A stretch of DNA of 64,000 bases from Altererythrobacter sp. C41 (GTDB lineage: Bacteria; Pseudomonadota; Alphaproteobacteria; Sphingomonadales; Sphingomonadaceae): contig NZ_JAEVFE010000002.1 in assembly GCF_016803135.1 (NCBI RefSeq), positions 574,267 to 638,266 on the forward strand, written 5' to 3'. The notes under the pieces were generated by a model. It was given only the letters and a program-made list of their open reading frames with translations. It was not told the origin of the DNA and searched no databases. Positions 50,914 through 59,651 of the stretch are shown piece by piece (the first letter of the stretch is position 1; each line of letters begins with the position of its first letter). Both the position numbers and the translations under genes were made by a program.

Positions 50914-52380
50914 TCAGAACAGGCCGGGCACTTCGCGCTGCGCCGGCGTCGGTGCCTGCGGCTGGAGCACTTCGCGGCGCGAGGTGATCGGCCGGGCCGT
51001 CGGGTCCTGCCGCATTGCCGTCGCGTCGGTCCCGCTGATCGGGCTGCACACCGCCGCTCCGCCGCGCAGGAAGGCAAGCGCCTGCGCGACCGAGGCCTCG
51101 TTCGGGTCGCCGAGTTGGGTGAAGATGTCGTCGCTGGCACGGCAGGTGACGGGCACCACGCCCGCCAGGCCGGTGAAGTATTCGCCCTGATGGTCGGCGT
51201 TCTCGGTCTTGAATGCGACCACGCGCAGGCGGTCGTCGCACTCTGCCTTGTCGAACCCGTATTGACCGACCGGCTTGCCGTAGGTGTTGGTCCCGACCAG
51301 CGCCATGTTGGTGCCGAGGTAGGGGATGAAGGCGTTGGTCACCAGCTCGCTGGCCGAAGCCGTGCCGCCGGTACCGATGAAGGCGACCTTGGTCGGCGCG
51401 ATGGCCTGCGCCTGGCTGCCGAACAGGTCGGTCTCGTTCCTGTCCGACTTGGAGGGGCGCAGGGTCGTGTGGCTGAAGACCTGGCCGACATGGGCGCGTC
51501 CCATCAGGTCGCCCATCAGCTCGGCGATCGCGACCAGCCCGCCGCCGTTGTAGCGGAAGTCGACGATAACCTCGGTCACGCCCTGCACGCGGAAGTCCTC
51601 GAACGCGGCGCGGAGATCGGGATCGGCCGGATCGATGAAGGTTCGCAGATTGAGGTAGCCGACCTTCTTCCCACCATCGTCGATGATCTTCGCGCCGTAG
51701 CGGTCGGACACGGGATCGAGCGGAAACTCGGCCTTGGTCACGGTGATCTGCCGCTCGGCACCGCTGGTCTCGCGAATGCGGAAGACGCGCTGCAGGCCGG
51801 CGTTGGACGCGCCGAGAGCGTTGATCACGGCCTGCGGCCCCCCGCTCGCCATCAATGTCGAGATGCTCTGCATCGAGGAGGCGCTGGTGCCCACCGCCAG
51901 CAGCTCGACGCCGCGGTCGAGGCCCTGGGGCAACCCGGGGCCGCCCTCGAATCCCTCGATCACGAACACCCGGTTGCTCGAGGTGTCGTAGCCGAGCCGA
52001 ACGCCGAAACCGGCGCTCGATCCCGATTCGTAGAACGCTTCCTCCTCCGCGATCGAGGTGATGTAGGTGAAGTAGCGATCCTTGGCCTGCGCGCGGGCCG
52101 GGGCGACCAGCGCGTCGATGTAGGACTGCAGATCGTTGAAGTTGTTCTTGTTGACGTTCGTGTTCAGCAGATCGGGGAACAGGTACCATTCGTCGAGCAC
52201 CGCACGCACGAAGTCCTGCCGGGCCGAAAGCGAACATGCGGAAGAGGTCGGGGTAGGTGTCGGCGTCGGTGTCCCCCCGATCGGACCGCCACCGCTGCCC
52301 CCCGAATTGCTTCCTCCGCCGCCGCAGGCGGCGAGCGATGCCGCCAGAACGATGCTCAGCGCGGTGCGACCTCTGTCCAC
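50914..52380 (-). CDS. S41-family (C-terminal processing) peptidase, lipoprotein
   Basis: A 488-residue serine peptidase anchored as a lipoprotein (lipobox LAAC) followed by a Gly/Ser and Thr-Pro linker (GGTPTPTPTPT). An N-terminal helical part, a PDZ-like segment (SSAGFGVRLGYDTSSNRVFV) and the tail-specific protease core follow; the nucleophile is Ser in GGTASASELVTNA, the Lys is in NTYGKPVGQYG. The start is GTG at 52380 because GGGAGGGG lies five bases upstream; longer starts hide the signal peptide. Likely degrades or processes periplasmic proteins. Confidence 0.92.
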   Translation of the reverse strand: MDRGRTALSIVLAASLAACGGGGSNSGGSGGGPIGGTPTPTPTPTSSACSLSARQDFVRAVLDEWYLFPDLLNTNVNKNNFNDLQSYIDALVAPARAQAKDRYFTYITSIAEEEAFYESGSSAGFGVRLGYDTSSNRVFVIEGFEGGPGLPQGLDRGVELLAVGTSASSMQSISTLMASGGPQAVINALGASNAGLQRVFRIRETSGAERQITVTKAEFPLDPVSDRYGAKIIDDGGKKVGYLNLRTFIDPADPDLRAAFEDFRVQGVTEVIVDFRYNGGGLVAIAELMGDLMGRAHVGQVFSHTTLRPSKSDRNETDLFGSQAQAIAPTKVAFIGTGGTASASELVTNAFIPYLGTNMALVGTNTYGKPVGQYGFDKAECDDRLRVVAFKTENADHQGEYFTGLAGVVPVTCRASDDIFTQLGDPNEASVAQALAFLRGGAAVCSPISGTDATAMRQDPTARPITSRREVLQPQAPTPAQREVPGLF

Positions 52381-52627
52381 GATATCCCCTCCCGATTCTG
52401 TTCCTGGCCTGCCCGATTTCGGGTCTCGACCGTACGCCGAGGATGCCCCGACGTGCCGCCGCAGGCAAGAACCACAGAGCCCGCGATGCGAAAACACATG
52501 ATTTTCAGGCCGAAATGCGGCGAAAAGGGCGTCTGATCGGTGGAAAACCCTCCTTTTGCCCTATGCCGCCCTCGCGGGTGAGGCACATTCCCCCTAGATT
52601 GCCCCGCCGATGACAACAGGAGCCCAG

Positions 52628-53230
52628 ATGTCGAATGCCGCCCCTTCCTGGCTAGCCGGAGCGATCGAGGGTTCGGGTCCGGGCGACGGAAAGCTGACGA
52701 TCGCGCGTCTCGTCGACGAACGCGGCCTCGGGCGCGGCGGGTTCACGCTGTCGAGCCCGGCTTTCATGGACGGGGGCGAACTGGATCCCTCCTTCACCGC
52801 CGACGAGGAAGATGCCGTCGCGCCGCCGCTCGAGTGGACCGCGCCGCCGCCCGGCACGATGGAACTCGCGCTGGTGGTGGAGGATGCGGACGCGGCGGGA
52901 GCCGAGGCGCCGTGCCACTGGCTGGTGTGGGGCATCGCCGGCCAGCGCGGCAAGCTGCTCGAGGGCGAGGTACCGCCGCGGGTGGGCAAGAACGCGCACC
53001 GCAATTCCGAGTGGCTCCTGCCCGAACCGCCGCGCGAGGACGGCGCGCACCGTTACGTATTTCAGCTCTTCGCGCTGGACCTGCCGCTCACGCTCATGCC
53101 GGGTGCGGGGCGGGACGAACTGGTCGCGGCGATGGAGGGCCATGTGGTTGCGGCAGCCGTGCTGACGGGCAAGTACAAGCGCCAGTCAGAGGATGCCGGG
53201 GGCGAGCCCTGGGACGACGATTTAGTGTAA
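52628..53230 (+). CDS. PEBP family protein (YbhB/YbcL-like)
   Basis: A 200-residue cytoplasmic protein of the phosphatidylethanolamine-binding family. Motifs: SPAFMDGGELD, PPLEWTAPPPGTMELALVVEDADA (ligand-site DPDAP equivalent reads DADAAGAEAP), CHWLVWGI and HRYVFQLFALD. ATG at 52628 is preferred as AGGAG lies five bases upstream; an ATG at 52610 is in frame. Ligand and role unknown; the divergent S41 gene shares a 247-base promoter region with no clear repeat. Confidence 0.88.
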   Translation: MSNAAPSWLAGAIEGSGPGDGKLTIARLVDERGLGRGGFTLSSPAFMDGGELDPSFTADEEDAVAPPLEWTAPPPGTMELALVVEDADAAGAEAPCHWLVWGIAGQRGKLLEGEVPPRVGKNAHRNSEWLLPEPPREDGAHRYVFQLFALDLPLTLMPGAGRDELVAAMEGHVVAAAVLTGKYKRQSEDAGGEPWDDDLV

Positions 53231-53264
53231 CCTGCAACAAGCCAAGAACAGGAAAGGACCTAAG

Positions 53265-53516
53265 ATGGCTGGCAAGAACAATGCACTGCAGAAGCCGGTG
53301 AATCTCTCATCGGATCTCGAGAATGTCGTGGGCAAGGGGCCGATGACCCGCGCTCAGGTGACCTCGAAGGTGTGGGACTACATCAAGGCCAACGGTCTTC
53401 AGGATTCCAAGGACAAGCGGATGATCAATCCCGATGCCAAGCTCGGCGCGGTGATCGGGAAGGATCAGATCTCGATGTTCAAGATGACGGCTGCGGTCTC
53501 CAAGCACCTCAGCTAA
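53265..53516 (+). CDS. SWIB/MDM2-domain protein
   Basis: An 83-residue protein consisting of one SWIB domain (LQKPVNLSSDLENVVGKGPM, then VTSKVWDYIKANGLQDSKDK and MINPDAKLGAVIGKDQISMF). In eukaryotes this fold is part of chromatin remodelling complexes; single-domain versions occur in chlamydiae and sphingomonads, where they may bind DNA or topoisomerase. AGGAAAGGA lies upstream of the ATG. It starts 34 bases after the PEBP stop. Confidence 0.92.
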   Translation: MAGKNNALQKPVNLSSDLENVVGKGPMTRAQVTSKVWDYIKANGLQDSKDKRMINPDAKLGAVIGKDQISMFKMTAAVSKHLS

Positions 53517-53619
53517 TCGCGTATTGCCGGCGGCGGAGCGGCTCGTCCGCTGTGCCGCCGGCACACAGCTTTCCACCGGCGGATTGGCCGAACCCGTTCG
53601 TCATGGCATGAGCAATGGA

Positions 53620-54420
53620 ATGACGATCCGGACTGGAATCGGCGGCTGGACCTATCCCGATTGGCGCGGAGGAGCCTTCTATCCCGAAGGGCTGCGCCAG
53701 GCCGACGAGCTCGCCTACGCCTCGCAGCGCGTCGGGGCGATCGAGATCAACGGCACGTTCTACCGCCTGCAGAAGCCCGAGAGCTTCGCCAAATGGCGCG
53801 ATGAGACGCCCGACGGCTTCGTCTTCACGCTCAAAGGTTCGCGCTTCGTAACCAACCGCCGGGACCTGTCGGAAGCGGGCGAATCCGTCGCCAAGTTCGT
53901 CGGGCAGGGGATCGTCGAACTGGGCGACAAGCTGGGCCCGCTGCTCTGGCAACTGGCCAAGACCAAGCGCTTCGACCCCGACGAGATACGCGCCTTCCTC
54001 GCCCTGCTGCCCGCCGAGCACGAGGGCGTGCCGCTGCGGCATGCGATCGAGGTCGGGCACGAGAGCTTCGCCTGCGCGGAATTCGTCGACCTCGCGCGAG
54101 AGGCTTCGGTCGCGATCGTCTGGTCGGAAGACGAAGGACGCGCCGAGATAGCCGATCGCACGGCCGACTTCGCCTACTTGCGGTGCCAGAAGATGCGCTC
54201 CGAATGCCCGACCGGCTACGACGAGGACGGGCTCGACCGGATTGCAGGCATGTGCCGTTCGTGGGCGGAAGGACATGCGCCGCAGGGCTTGCCGCACGTC
54301 GGCCAGCGTTCCGAAAGCCGCGACGGCGGCGGGGATGTTTTCGCATTCATGATCAACGGCGCGAAGGAACGCGCCCCGGCGGCCGCAATGGCGCTCGCCG
54401 AGAAACTCAGGGGGTCGTAA
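53620..54420 (+). CDS. DUF72 family protein
   Basis: A 266-residue TIM-barrel-like protein of the DUF72 (YecE) family: RTGIGGWTYPDWRGGAFYPE, INGTFYRLQKPESFAKW, FVFTLKGSRFVTN and a late DVFAFMINGAKERAP. Function is unknown. I selected the ATG at 53620 by family start; the frame also allows 53608. Its stop directly abuts the next ATG, so it is coupled to the dipeptidase gene. Confidence 0.9.
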   Translation: MTIRTGIGGWTYPDWRGGAFYPEGLRQADELAYASQRVGAIEINGTFYRLQKPESFAKWRDETPDGFVFTLKGSRFVTNRRDLSEAGESVAKFVGQGIVELGDKLGPLLWQLAKTKRFDPDEIRAFLALLPAEHEGVPLRHAIEVGHESFACAEFVDLAREASVAIVWSEDEGRAEIADRTADFAYLRCQKMRSECPTGYDEDGLDRIAGMCRSWAEGHAPQGLPHVGQRSESRDGGGDVFAFMINGAKERAPAAAMALAEKLRGS

Positions 54421-55674
54421 ATGAGGGTTGCCTGTCTGCTGCCTGCCGCCGCGCTGCTGGCGGCATCGAGCCTTTCCGCGCAGTCGCCCGAAGCGGTGGC
54501 AGAGGCCGCGCTCGAGGCGGCGCCGGTGTTCGACGGGCACAACGACGTGCCGATCCAGCTCCGCGGGCGCTGGGGGAACATGATCGGCGACTTCGATTTC
54601 GTCGATACCACCGACACCGGGCCCGAACATGCCGAGCAGCGCACGATGCACACCGACCTCAACCGGTTGCGCGAGGGCAAGGTCGGCGCGCAGTTCTGGT
54701 CGGTCTACGTCTCCGCGGCGCTCGAGGAGCCCGAGGCGGTCCAGGCGACGATCGAGCAGATCGACGTGACCCGGCGGCTGATCGACCGCTATCCGGGCGA
54801 TCTCGCGCTGGCGCTGACCGCCGACGATGTCGAGGCGGCCGTCGCCAGGGGCAAAATCGCCTCGCTGCTCGGCATGGAGGGCGGGTATTCGATCGGGTCG
54901 AGCCTGGCCGTGCTGCGCCAGATGTACGCGCTCGGCGCGCGCTACATGACGCTGACGCATTCGCGGAACCTGTCATGGGCCGATTCGGCGACCGATGCCC
55001 CGGAACATGGCGGCCTCACCGATTTCGGCCGCAACGTGGTGCGCGAGATGAACCGCCTCGGCATGCTGGTCGATCTCAGCCATGTCAGCGAGCAGACCAT
55101 GCAGGATGCGCTCGACGTGGCGGTCGCGCCGGTGATCTTCAGCCATTCGGGCGCGCGGATGATCAACGGCCATGCGCGCAACGTGCCCGACAGCGTGCTC
55201 CGGCGGCTGCCCGAGAACGGCGGCGTGGTCATGGTCGTGGCGCTGCCCGGCTACGTCAGCGAGGAGGCGCGCCAGTGGTACGCCCGCCAGCAGGCGGAGG
55301 ACGCGCGCCTCTCGACGCTATGGCAGGGGCAGCCCGACAAGGCCGAAGCCGCGCTTGCCGAATGGGAGCGCGCCAATCCCGAGCCGAAGGCCACGATCTC
55401 CGACATGGCCGACCATATCGACCATATCCGCAAGGTGGCCGGGATCGACCACATCGGGATCGGCGGCGATTACGATGGCATGGATACAGGGCCCGTCGGG
55501 ATGGAGGACGTTTCCGGCTATCCGGCGCTGTTCGTCGAACTTGCCCGGCGCGGCTATAGCCAGGAGGATCTGGAGAAGATCTCGATGCGCAATGTGCTGC
55601 GCGTGATGCGCGCGGCCGAAGCGGTTGCTGCGGCGCAGGCGGATCAGCCGCCTATCGAGACGCCGGTGGGCTGA
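54421..55674 (+). CDS. Membrane dipeptidase family (M19) zinc hydrolase, exported
   Basis: A 417-residue enzyme with a signal peptide (SLSAQ). Zinc-site residues of renal-dipeptidase-like enzymes are visible: His40-x-Asp42 (FDGHNDVP), Glu153 (GMEGGYS), His in LSHVSEQTM and FSHSGARMI, and Asp in GIGGDYDGMD. It hydrolyses dipeptides, often with D-residues, in the periplasm. It starts right after the DUF72 stop. A pair of inverted repeats follows at 55706. Confidence 0.93.
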   Translation: MRVACLLPAAALLAASSLSAQSPEAVAEAALEAAPVFDGHNDVPIQLRGRWGNMIGDFDFVDTTDTGPEHAEQRTMHTDLNRLREGKVGAQFWSVYVSAALEEPEAVQATIEQIDVTRRLIDRYPGDLALALTADDVEAAVARGKIASLLGMEGGYSIGSSLAVLRQMYALGARYMTLTHSRNLSWADSATDAPEHGGLTDFGRNVVREMNRLGMLVDLSHVSEQTMQDALDVAVAPVIFSHSGARMINGHARNVPDSVLRRLPENGGVVMVVALPGYVSEEARQWYARQQAEDARLSTLWQGQPDKAEAALAEWERANPEPKATISDMADHIDHIRKVAGIDHIGIGGDYDGMDTGPVGMEDVSGYPALFVELARRGYSQEDLEKISMRNVLRVMRAAEAVAAAQADQPPIETPVG

Positions 55675-55705
55675 CGGGCGGAGCGATCAGGCCCGCTCAA
55701 TCGTC

Positions 55706-55777
55706 ATCCCAGCGCAAGCTGGGATCGCTCTCCTCCAGGTCGGACATCGCGGCACCCGATCCCGGTTTGCGCCGGGA
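55706..55777. repeat. Pair of dispersed-repeat-like hairpins
   Basis: ATCCCAGC-GCAA-GCTGGGAT at 55706-55725 and TCCCGG-TTTGCG-CCGGGA at 55760-55777. This two-hairpin layout resembles intergenic repeats common in sphingomonad genomes. It lies in the 140-base gap between convergent genes and may also stop transcription. Confidence 0.6.
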
Positions 55778-55814
55778 GGACGGCGACGCGAAGGATAAGG
55801 GCTTCCGCTCGCGC

Positions 55815-56003
55815 TCAGTCCTTGGACTTCTTTTCGGGCAGCCCCTTGCGGTCCGTATCCGCCAGTTCCTCGAGTTCCTTCTCGCTCATCGAATCGTACA
55901 TGCCTTTCGATGCGCCCTTGAGTTCGGAAACCTTGGTGTCTCCGCGCTTGGCGGAGAGCGCCGCGCCGGCGGCTTTCTGCTGTGATTTCGACTTGGCAGG
56001 CAT
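55815..56003 (-). CDS. DUF3008 family small basic protein
   Basis: A 62-residue lysine-rich protein matching DUF3008 (MPAKSKSQQKAAGAALSAKR, SELKGASKGMYDSMSEKELE). Function unknown; common in alphaproteobacteria. AGGAAAGGAG precedes the ATG at 56003. It is 35 bases downstream of the next membrane-protein gene. Confidence 0.88.
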   Translation of the reverse strand: MPAKSKSQQKAAGAALSAKRGDTKVSELKGASKGMYDSMSEKELEELADTDRKGLPEKKSKD

Positions 56004-56038
56004 CTTGCGACTCCTTTCCTGTCAGTCGGGTCAGGGGC

Positions 56039-56344
56039 TCAGGTTCCGACCCGGCCGGGTTCGTCCGCCGGGCTGTCGCCGCCTTCGGGGGCGTCGATCT
56101 CGTCCACCCGGTCGTCGACGATACTGTCGGTACCGGTATCGCGTTGCGTGGCCTCGATCCGCCCCTCGACGGTGGCCTGGCTTTCCACCTCATCCTGCGT
56201 CAGCGCGCCGGTGACCCAGATGATGGTGAGGAAGGCGATTGCCAGGAACGTGCCGACGATCAGCACCCAGCGTACGACGCCTTCCTTCGAGCCGCCGCTC
56301 GCCTCGGTTTCGTTCATGTGAACTTCGTCGCCCCGACGTTCCAT
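56039..56344 (-). CDS. Small single-span membrane protein, unknown function
   Basis: A 101-residue protein with one membrane helix (WVLIVGTFLAIAFLTIIWVT) and an acidic C-terminal tail rich in Asp, Glu and Thr. No family recognised. ATG at 56344 has GGGAGCGAGAG upstream; an ATG at 56317 is in frame. Same strand as the DUF3008 gene. Confidence 0.72.
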   Translation of the reverse strand: MERRGDEVHMNETEASGGSKEGVVRWVLIVGTFLAIAFLTIIWVTGALTQDEVESQATVEGRIEATQRDTGTDSIVDDRVDEIDAPEGGDSPADEPGRVGT

Positions 56345-56436
56345 TGCTCTCGCTCCCGCAGACTGTTGCCCGACCCGTTGTGGTTCGGAAGAAACTACGT
56401 CTGGCGGGCGCCAATGTTCCTGTCGGGGCGGGCGGT

Positions 56437-57258
56437 TCAGTCGCGCAGAAGCTCGTTGATCCCGGTCTTTTCCCGCGTCTGCGCGTCGACAGTCTTCACG
56501 ATCACCGCACAGGCGAGCGAGGGGCCGCCGTTCGGATCGGGCAGCGTGCCCGGCACGACCACGGAATAAGGCGGGATCTCGCCGCGCGTGATCTTGCCGG
56601 TCGCGCGATCGACGATCTTGGTCGACTGGGTGATGAACACGCCCATGGCGACCACGCTGCCTTCGCCGACGACTACCCCCTCCACGATTTCGGAGCGCGC
56701 GCCGATGAAACAGTTGTCGCCGATGATCGTCGGGTTGGCCTGCAGCGGCTCGAGCACGCCGCCGATCCCGGCGCCCGCGGAGATGTGGCAGCTCCTGCCC
56801 ACCTGCGCGCAGCTACCGACCGAGGCCCAGGTGTCGATCATCGTGCCGTCGCCGACATGCGCGCCGATGTTGACGAAGCTCGGCATCAGCACCACGCCCT
56901 TGCCGATATGGCTGCCGCGCCGCACGATCGCGCCGGGAACGACGCGGAAACCGGCGGCGGCGAAGCGGGCGTCGTCCCATCCGGCGAACTTGCTCGGCAC
57001 CTTGTCGTAGGCGGGGGCGCCGACCGCGCCCTCGATCACGGCATTGTCGCGCAGGCGGAAGGAAAGCAGCACGGCCTTCTTGAGCCACTGGTTGACCTTC
57101 CAGCCTCCCTGGCCGTCCGGCTCGGCGACGCGGGCCTGGCCGCTGTCGATCAGCTCGATCGCCGCTTCGACCTGCTCGCGGATCTCGGTCGAGTGCGGGT
57201 CGACGTCGGCGCGGTTCTCCCATGCGGCTTCGATGGCGGTTTCGAGTTCGGCTGACAT
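56437..57258 (-). CDS. dapD: 2,3,4,5-tetrahydropyridine-2,6-dicarboxylate N-succinyltransferase
   Basis: A 273-residue acyltransferase of lysine and meso-diaminopimelate synthesis, forming N-succinyl-2-amino-6-oxopimelate from succinyl-CoA. The left-handed beta-helix repeats are evident ([52 protein letters not shown]), after the N-terminal helical domain ([16 protein letters not shown]). Length equals the family norm (about 274). It stands alone: the next gene upstream starts 67 bases away and belongs to acyl-CoA metabolism. Confidence 0.96.
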   Translation of the reverse strand: MSAELETAIEAAWENRADVDPHSTEIREQVEAAIELIDSGQARVAEPDGQGGWKVNQWLKKAVLLSFRLRDNAVIEGAVGAPAYDKVPSKFAGWDDARFAAAGFRVVPGAIVRRGSHIGKGVVLMPSFVNIGAHVGDGTMIDTWASVGSCAQVGRSCHISAGAGIGGVLEPLQANPTIIGDNCFIGARSEIVEGVVVGEGSVVAMGVFITQSTKIVDRATGKITRGEIPPYSVVVPGTLPDPNGGPSLACAVIVKTVDAQTREKTGINELLRD

Positions 57259-57325
57259 GCGGCGCTCCGGTCGGTTGATAAAGGCGCCCGGCTGCTAGCC
57301 CGGCGCGACCGGGGCGGCAAGAAAG

Positions 57326-58396
57326 CTAATCTAGCCCCGCCGCTTGCGCGAACTCGTAAGCCCGTTCGACCAGCGGCTTCACCCGCTCCGACATCTGCTT
57401 CGCATGGGCGGAGGAGGCAGTGCCATCGATCACGCGCTTCTTGATGCCCTGCATGATGCCGGCGAGGCGGAAGAGGTTGTAGGCGAAGTACCAGTCCATC
57501 GGCGGCACCGGATAGCCGGTGCGCGCGACGTAGCGCTCGACTGCCTCGTCCACTGTGGGAATACCGAGTGCCTCCAGATCGAGCCCCAGAAGCCCCGCGC
57601 GCCCGTCGGTCGGGTTGTACCAGTTGAGCATGAGATAGGCGAAGTCCGCGATTGGATCGCCGAGCGTCGACAGTTCCCAGTCGAGCACCGCGATCACGCG
57701 GTTTTCGCCGGGCGCGAAGATCATGTTGTCGAGGCGGTAATCGCCATGAACGACGCTCGATTCGTGCTGCGGCGGGATCGTCTCGGGCAGCCACTCGATC
57801 AGCCGGTCCATCTCGGGGATCGTCTCGGTTTCGGAGAGGCGATACTGCTTCGTCCAGCGGGCGATCTGGCGGGCGCAGTAGTCGGTCGGCTTGCCGAAGT
57901 CGGAGAGGCCGATCGCGTCCGGGTCCTTCAGATGAAGGTCCGCCATCGTGTCGATCATCGCGTGATAGATTTCGCGGCGCTCGCCGGGCGTATTGTTCGG
58001 CAGGGCGCCGTTCCACAGGCTGCGGCCATCGGCGAGGCTCATGACGAAGAACTTCGCGCCGATCACCTCCGGGTCTTCGCACAGGCCGTAAGGGCGGGGC
58101 ACCGGGAAGCCGGTGGGGTGGAGCGCGGCCATCGCGCGGTATTCGCGGTCGACCGCATGGGCGCTTGGCAGCAGCTTGCCGAACGGTTGGCGGCGGAGGA
58201 CGTAGGATGCGCCGGGGGTGTCGACGCGGTAGGTCGGGTTCGACTGGCCGCCCTTGAACTTGGAAAGCGTGAGCGGGCCTTGGAAGCCCTCGACGTTGAC
58301 CGCCATCCAGGCGGTCAGCGCTCTCTCGTCGAGCTTATCGCGATCAGGCACTGCGACGGTGCCGACCATTTCCTTTTCGTAGTCGATCTCGGTCAT
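57326..58396 (-). CDS. ACAD10/11-like phosphotransferase (APH family)
   Basis: A 356-residue kinase-like protein. FKGGQSNPTYRVDTP, YVLRRQPFGKLLPSAHAVDREY, the catalytic loop VVHGDYRLDNMIF and metal-binding VLDWELSTLGDPIADFAY match the aminoglycoside-phosphotransferase domain fused to acyl-CoA dehydrogenases in animal ACAD10/ACAD11 and the LvaA kinase of levulinate catabolism. It is not an antibiotic-resistance kinase by pattern. It starts four bases before the alcohol dehydrogenase stop, so these genes are cotranscribed. Likely substrate: a 4-hydroxyacyl-CoA. Confidence 0.88.
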   Translation of the reverse strand: MTEIDYEKEMVGTVAVPDRDKLDERALTAWMAVNVEGFQGPLTLSKFKGGQSNPTYRVDTPGASYVLRRQPFGKLLPSAHAVDREYRAMAALHPTGFPVPRPYGLCEDPEVIGAKFFVMSLADGRSLWNGALPNNTPGERREIYHAMIDTMADLHLKDPDAIGLSDFGKPTDYCARQIARWTKQYRLSETETIPEMDRLIEWLPETIPPQHESSVVHGDYRLDNMIFAPGENRVIAVLDWELSTLGDPIADFAYLMLNWYNPTDGRAGLLGLDLEALGIPTVDEAVERYVARTGYPVPPMDWYFAYNLFRLAGIMQGIKKRVIDGTASSAHAKQMSERVKPLVERAYEFAQAAGLD

Positions 58397-58400
58397 GTTA

Positions 58401-59492
58401 TCAGTCGAACACCACCACGCTGCGCGCGCTGTGGCCGGCGCGCATCTTGTCGAAGCCCTCGTTGATCGCCTCGAGCGGGATGCGCTCGGCGATGATCGTG
58501 TCGAGGTCGAGCAGCCCGCGCATGTAGAAGTCGACCAGGCGCGGCAGGTCGACCGGGAAATGGTTCATCCCCATGATCGCGCCCTGCAGCTTCTTGCCCG
58601 AGAGCAGGTCCATCGCGCCGAGCCCGACCTTGCAGTCGAGCGGCATCATGCCGAGGATGGTCGCTGTGCCGCCGCGGCGGAGGACCTTGACCGCGAGGTC
58701 GGCGCTGGCCTGCCGCCCGACCGCCTCGATCGCGTGGTCGACGCCGCCGCCCGAAATGCGCACGATCTCCTCCACCGCGTTATCGGCCAGCGCATCGACG
58801 GTGTGGGTCGCGCCGAGGACTTTGGCGAGCTCGCGTTTCTCGGGCAGGGGATCGACCGCGATCACCTTGCCGGCACCGGCGATCCGCGCCGCGTTGACCG
58901 TCGCAAGCCCTACGCCGCCGCAACCGATCACCGCGACCGCCTCGCCCGGCACGACCTTGCAGGCGTTGAAGATCGCGCCCGCGCCGGTCGTCACCGCGCA
59001 GCCGATCACCGCCGCGCGATCGAGCGGCATGTCCTTGTCGATCGCGACGCAGGCATGCTCGTGGATCAGCATCTGTTCGCTGAAGGCCGAGAGGTTGAGC
59101 ATCTGGTTGACCATGCCCGAACCGTCGGCGCGGGTGATGCGCGGCGTATCGGTCGGCGCGCGGCGCGTGTCGCCGCCGAGGCACAGCGCCATGCGGCCGG
59201 TGACGCAGAACTCGCAGTGCCCGCAGAAGGCGGAGAGGCAGGTGACGACGTGATCGCCCGGCTTCACCGTCCTCACCTCGCTCCCGACCGCGCGCACCAC
59301 GCCGGCAGCCTCGTGCCCGGGCACGCAGGGCAGGGCATGCGGGTAGGCACCGTCGATGAAGTGCAGGTCCGAATGGCACAGGCCGCACGCCTTGGTGTCG
59401 ATCAGAACCTCGTGCGCGAGCGGATCGGCCAGCGCGACCTCGCCGATGACGAGGCCGTTGCCGGGTTGCTCGAGGATTGCTGCCTTGGCCAT
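58401..59492 (-). CDS. Zinc-dependent alcohol dehydrogenase
   Basis: A 363-residue medium-chain dehydrogenase. Catalytic zinc ligands: Cys in CGLCHSDLHF and GHEAAG; structural zinc CGHCEFCVTGRMALC; NAD fold VIGCGGVGLATVNAARIAGA with Asp (VIAVDP). Its order between the ACAD11-like kinase and the dehydrogenase gene suggests it interconverts a hydroxy and keto group of the same acid. It is separate from the one at 24028 and differs at the loop before the structural zinc. Confidence 0.92.
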   Translation of the reverse strand: MAKAAILEQPGNGLVIGEVALADPLAHEVLIDTKACGLCHSDLHFIDGAYPHALPCVPGHEAAGVVRAVGSEVRTVKPGDHVVTCLSAFCGHCEFCVTGRMALCLGGDTRRAPTDTPRITRADGSGMVNQMLNLSAFSEQMLIHEHACVAIDKDMPLDRAAVIGCAVTTGAGAIFNACKVVPGEAVAVIGCGGVGLATVNAARIAGAGKVIAVDPLPEKRELAKVLGATHTVDALADNAVEEIVRISGGGVDHAIEAVGRQASADLAVKVLRRGGTATILGMMPLDCKVGLGAMDLLSGKKLQGAIMGMNHFPVDLPRLVDFYMRGLLDLDTIIAERIPLEAINEGFDKMRAGHSARSVVVFD

Positions 59493-59510
59493 TCGTCTTC
59501 TCCCTTGGTC

Positions 59511-59641
59511 CTCCCCTCCTCTTCAGAGGAGGGGAGCGAGACTTGGGTCTGCGCAGCAGGCCCTAGTCGCAGCGGGGGGGTGCTTGTGGCGCTCGCTACG
59601 CTCGCCACCACCCCCAACCCCCTCCTCTGAAGAGGAGGGGG
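59511..59641. repeat. Inverted pair of REP-like palindromes (BIME-like)
   Basis: CTCCCCTCCTCT-TC-AGAGGAGGGGAG at 59511-59536 and CCCCCTCCTCT-GA-AGAGGAGGGGG at 59618-59641 are two long stems whose central dinucleotides are reverse complements, so the units face opposite ways. Between them is a GTGGCG...CGCCAC hairpin. The second stem is followed on the plus strand by CTTTTT. The layout fits a bacterial interspersed mosaic element. Confidence 0.75.
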
Positions 59642-59651
59642 CTTTTTGGCG

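Noticed and set aside
57326..58396. Aminoglycoside-resistance kinase
   Set aside because: The motifs and operon partners fit the ACAD10/11-type kinase domain, not a resistance enzyme.
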